A DNA stretch of 24,267 nt from contig CABUBH010000030.1 of assembly GCA_902489775.1 (NCBI GenBank), forward strand, positions 1 through 24,267. The letters are read 5' to 3'. How positions within the stretch are numbered: position 1 is the stretch's first letter; each line of letters begins with the position of its first letter. The position numbers were made by a program, and so were the translations under genes. Below are positions 22,347 to 24,267 of this stretch, piece by piece. The notes beneath the pieces were generated by a model that was not told the DNA's origin, did not search any database, and saw only the letters and a program-made list of their open reading frames with translations. Origin of the DNA: an uncultured Collinsella sp. (GTDB taxonomy: Bacteria > Actinomycetota > Coriobacteriia > Coriobacteriales > Coriobacteriaceae).

Positions 22347-23492
22347 ATGAACAGGCTATTCGACAAATCGATCGTGTTGGCGTGCTGCATCGCGGCCGCT
22401 CTGGGCCTTGCCGTGGATGCTTGCTTGGTCGCGGCGTTTTGTCTTGGCGTCGTAGTCGCCTCGCTTACGGAAATTGCGCAAGGGGAACGCGCCCGCCGCG
22501 TCGGTGAGGCCGCGAGCTATGCTTACATTATGGTGGCCGTCTTTGTGCCGTCGTTTGTGCCGTTTGCGCCCCTCGCCTTCTATGACATCGCGCGATACGT
22601 GCGCCGTGAGCACGCCTGGGTCGCGCTAGGCGCCGGCGCCATCTTTGCCTGCGCGCTCGTCGCATATGCCCACGCCGGCGCGCTTCCCACCCGTGCGCTG
22701 CTGTTGACCGCCATCCTTTCAGTCGCCGCCACCTTACTGTCGCTGCGCACCGCCCAGCTGGAGCGCGAGCAGGAACGCATGCGTCGCACCCGCGACGAGC
22801 TGCAGGAACGAGCCCTCGCGCTCGAGGCGCGCAACCGCGACCTCGCTGACCGCCAGGACTACGAGGTCGAACTCGCGACACTTGCCGAGCGCGCCCGCAT
22901 CGCGCGCGAGATCCACGACAATGTGGGCCACCAACTTACGCGCGCCTCGCTGCAAACCGAGGCCCTGCGCGTGGTCCACGCCAACGAGCCCGGCATCGCC
23001 GCCGACTTCACCGACATCAAGCACACCGTCGACGAGGCGCTTCAGCTTGTGCGCGCCAGTGTCCATGCGCTCAACGACAACGCGGCCAACCTCTCCGTAC
23101 AGCTTGAGCGCATTGTTGAGGACGTGCGCTCGGACGGCGGCCCGCAGATTGAGCTTGAGGTTTTGGCCGAGCATGCACCGGCCAACGTCGTCAACTGCTT
23201 TGCTGCGGTCCTGCGCGAAGCGCTCTCCAACACCATGCGCCACGCCCGTGCGCAGAACGTTACCGTGCGATGCATGGAGCATCCGTCGTTTTACCAGCTC
23301 ATTGTTACCGACAACGGCGAGGGTGGGATCCGGGCGGGCGGTCGCGGCGTCGCGGAAGGCATGGGGCTCGGCTCCATGCGCGAGCGCGTCGAGGCGCTCG
23401 GCGGGACCTTCACCGCCGGCCCACGCGCCGGCGCCGCCGGCTGGCGCGTGTTTGCCACCGTTCCCAAACAGCAAGGAGATGAGGCCCGATGA
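22347..23492 (+). CDS. Sensor histidine kinase (HisKA_3 / LiaS-DesK group)
   Basis: A 381-residue membrane kinase. About five hydrophobic helices fill residues 8-130, with very short outer loops, so it probably senses signals within or at the membrane. A coiled-coil linker (about 132-175, LEREQERMRRTRDELQERAL) leads to the phosphoacceptor region ERARIAREIHDNVGHQL with His190. The ATPase domain has the N-box REALSNTMRHA, the G1-type DNGEGG and the GMGLGSMRERVEALGG block. The last codons overlap the regulator start as ATGA. The divergent ABC-2 operon is the obvious candidate for control. Confidence 0.9.
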   Translation: MNRLFDKSIVLACCIAAALGLAVDACLVAAFCLGVVVASLTEIAQGERARRVGEAASYAYIMVAVFVPSFVPFAPLAFYDIARYVRREHAWVALGAGAIFACALVAYAHAGALPTRALLLTAILSVAATLLSLRTAQLEREQERMRRTRDELQERALALEARNRDLADRQDYEVELATLAERARIAREIHDNVGHQLTRASLQTEALRVVHANEPGIAADFTDIKHTVDEALQLVRASVHALNDNAANLSVQLERIVEDVRSDGGPQIELEVLAEHAPANVVNCFAAVLREALSNTMRHARAQNVTVRCMEHPSFYQLIVTDNGEGGIRAGGRGVAEGMGLGSMRERVEALGGTFTAGPRAGAAGWRVFATVPKQQGDEAR

Positions 23493-24118
23493 GGCTCATT
23501 GTTGTCGACGACGACCGGTTGGTGGTCGATTCGCTCAAGATTATCCTGGGTGCCCAGCCGCAGATCGAAGTGGTGGGCACCGGCGCCGACGGCAACGACG
23601 CGGTGGCGCTCTACGCCGAGCATACACCCGATATCGCGCTGCTCGATATCCAGATGCCGGGGCGCGACGGCCTTTCGGCAGCGCGTGAAATCCTCGAGCA
23701 CGACCCCGTGGCACGCGTGGTGTTCCTGACGACGTTCTCGGATGACGAGTACATTGTGTCGGCGCTCAAGCTGGGCGCCCGCGGTTATCTAATCAAAACC
23801 GATGTCGCCGCCATTCCGCCGGCGCTGGCGCAGGTCATGGACGGCAAACGCGTACTCGAGGGCAAGGCAATCGAGGATGTTTACTTTGACGGGATGGGTA
23901 ACAAGGCAGGTACGCCTCACCGACCCGCAGCCTTTGCCGGCCTGACCGACCGCGAGTTCGAGGTCGCCGAGCTCATCGCCCGCGGTCTCGACAACAAAGA
24001 GATTGCCGCCACCGCCTATATGGGCGAAGGCACCGTGCGAAACCACATCAGCTCAATCCTAGCCAAAATGGGCCTACGCAACCGCACCCAAATCGCCATC
24101 GCCTACCTGCGCGGATAA
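23489..24118 (+). CDS. NarL/LuxR-type response regulator
   Basis: A 209-residue regulator. The receiver domain (1-120) has the acidic pocket VVDDD (6-9), the phosphorylation site Asp53 in LLDIQMPG, Thr81 and Lys103 (YLIKTD). The LuxR-type helix-turn-helix (about 148-206) shows LTDREFEVAELIARGLDNKEIA and GTVRNHISSILAKMGLRNRTQ. Both domains are complete. The start overlaps the kinase stop by four bases and has GGAG upstream, so it is translationally coupled. It likely binds upstream of the divergent ABC-2 operon, perhaps at the TGTCAC repeats. Confidence 0.93.
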   Translation: MRLIVVDDDRLVVDSLKIILGAQPQIEVVGTGADGNDAVALYAEHTPDIALLDIQMPGRDGLSAAREILEHDPVARVVFLTTFSDDEYIVSALKLGARGYLIKTDVAAIPPALAQVMDGKRVLEGKAIEDVYFDGMGNKAGTPHRPAAFAGLTDREFEVAELIARGLDNKEIAATAYMGEGTVRNHISSILAKMGLRNRTQIAIAYLRG

Positions 24119-24137
24119 CTCAAAGAATCGGCCACTC

Positions 24138-24204
24138 AGTTGCGGTGAAATACGGACTGCTGTGCCCCCTAGGGCCGCCAAACAGTCCGTATTTCACCGC
24201 AACT
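24138..24204. repeat. Perfect 22-bp inverted repeat with a 23-nt loop
   Basis: Arms starting AGTTGCGGTGAAATACGG (24138-24159) pair perfectly with 24183-24204. The loop contains the palindrome CCCTAGGG. It begins 20 bp after the regulator stop. It has no T-run, so it is unlike a usual terminator; it may end or protect the transcript, or be a REP/MITE-type element. Confidence 0.8.
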
Positions 24205-24220
24205 TATAGAGCAGTCGCAC

Positions 24221-24260
24221 AAAAGTACCGCCACGGAGGAGGGAGATGCCTCCGTGGCGG
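24221..24260 (-). terminator. Terminator for a minus-strand gene beyond the window
   Basis: A perfect 12-bp stem CCGCCACGGAGG / CCTCCGTGGCGG (24228-24239 with 24249-24260) with a 9-nt loop. On the minus strand it is followed by TACTTTT. It implies a convergent minus-strand gene to the right. Confidence 0.75.
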
Positions 24261-24267
24261 CTGGGGG

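Overview
The window is 24.3 kb of GC-rich, densely packed bacterial chromosome with strong GGAGG-type ribosome binding sites, many minus-strand genes and few gaps. Gene content (an NRAMP-like transporter with an altered metal motif beside an MgtE-like protein, G5/NodB cell-wall proteins, a DUF362 ferredoxin) and dispersed TGTCCCC palindromes suggest an anaerobic gut actinobacterium of the Coriobacteriia, possibly Collinsella. That placement is inference from style and gene content; there is no rRNA or tRNA here to prove it. I see no phage, insertion sequence or CRISPR array.

Layout. 1-329: 5' end of a ribokinase gene (minus, runs off the window). 517-2736: OatA-like membrane acyltransferase with a C-terminal SGNH domain (plus). 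2737-3121: AT-rich convergent intergenic region ending in a minus-strand terminator. 3122-6237: two-gene minus-strand operon, an MgtE-like Mg-sensor protein followed 8 nt later by an NRAMP-related transporter whose DPGN motif reads DAGG; a roughly 205-nt structured leader precedes it. 6655-8061: membrane-anchored NodB-type protein lacking the usual catalytic residues. 8134-9278: YtxH-like and PRC-barrel pair. 9415-12455: PAQR/hemolysin III protein, CNNM/CorC-type protein and a stand-alone homologue of the cyanophycin synthetase N-terminal domain. 12642-13607: membrane-anchored alpha/beta hydrolase behind a promoter with two operator-like palindromes. 13741-14946: DUF362 ferredoxin-type protein. 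15208-18596: MacB/FtsX-type ABC exporter (ATPase and large permease). 18853-22180: ABC-2 type exporter (ATPase and two permeases). 22347-24118: histidine kinase and NarL-type response regulator, divergent from the ABC-2 operon. 24138-24260: a perfect long palindrome and a terminator for a gene beyond the window.

How the parts fit. Two membrane modules are linked by family knowledge to divalent cations, mainly Mg2+ (the MgtE-like/NRAMP-like pair and the CNNM/CorC protein), so this is a plausible Mg-homeostasis neighbourhood. The right half is an efflux/envelope-stress region: two ABC exporters and a two-component system that probably controls the divergent ABC-2 operon. Mosaic repeats made of TGTCCCC palindromes sit at the 3' ends of three minus-strand units; in two of them the shared sequence includes the stop codon.

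The most interesting observations are the DAGG transporter with its degenerate MgtE-like partner and structured leader, the orphan cyanophycin-synthetase N-domain, the NodB protein with all metal ligands changed, the repeats that abut stop codons, and the probably leaderless histidine kinase mRNA.
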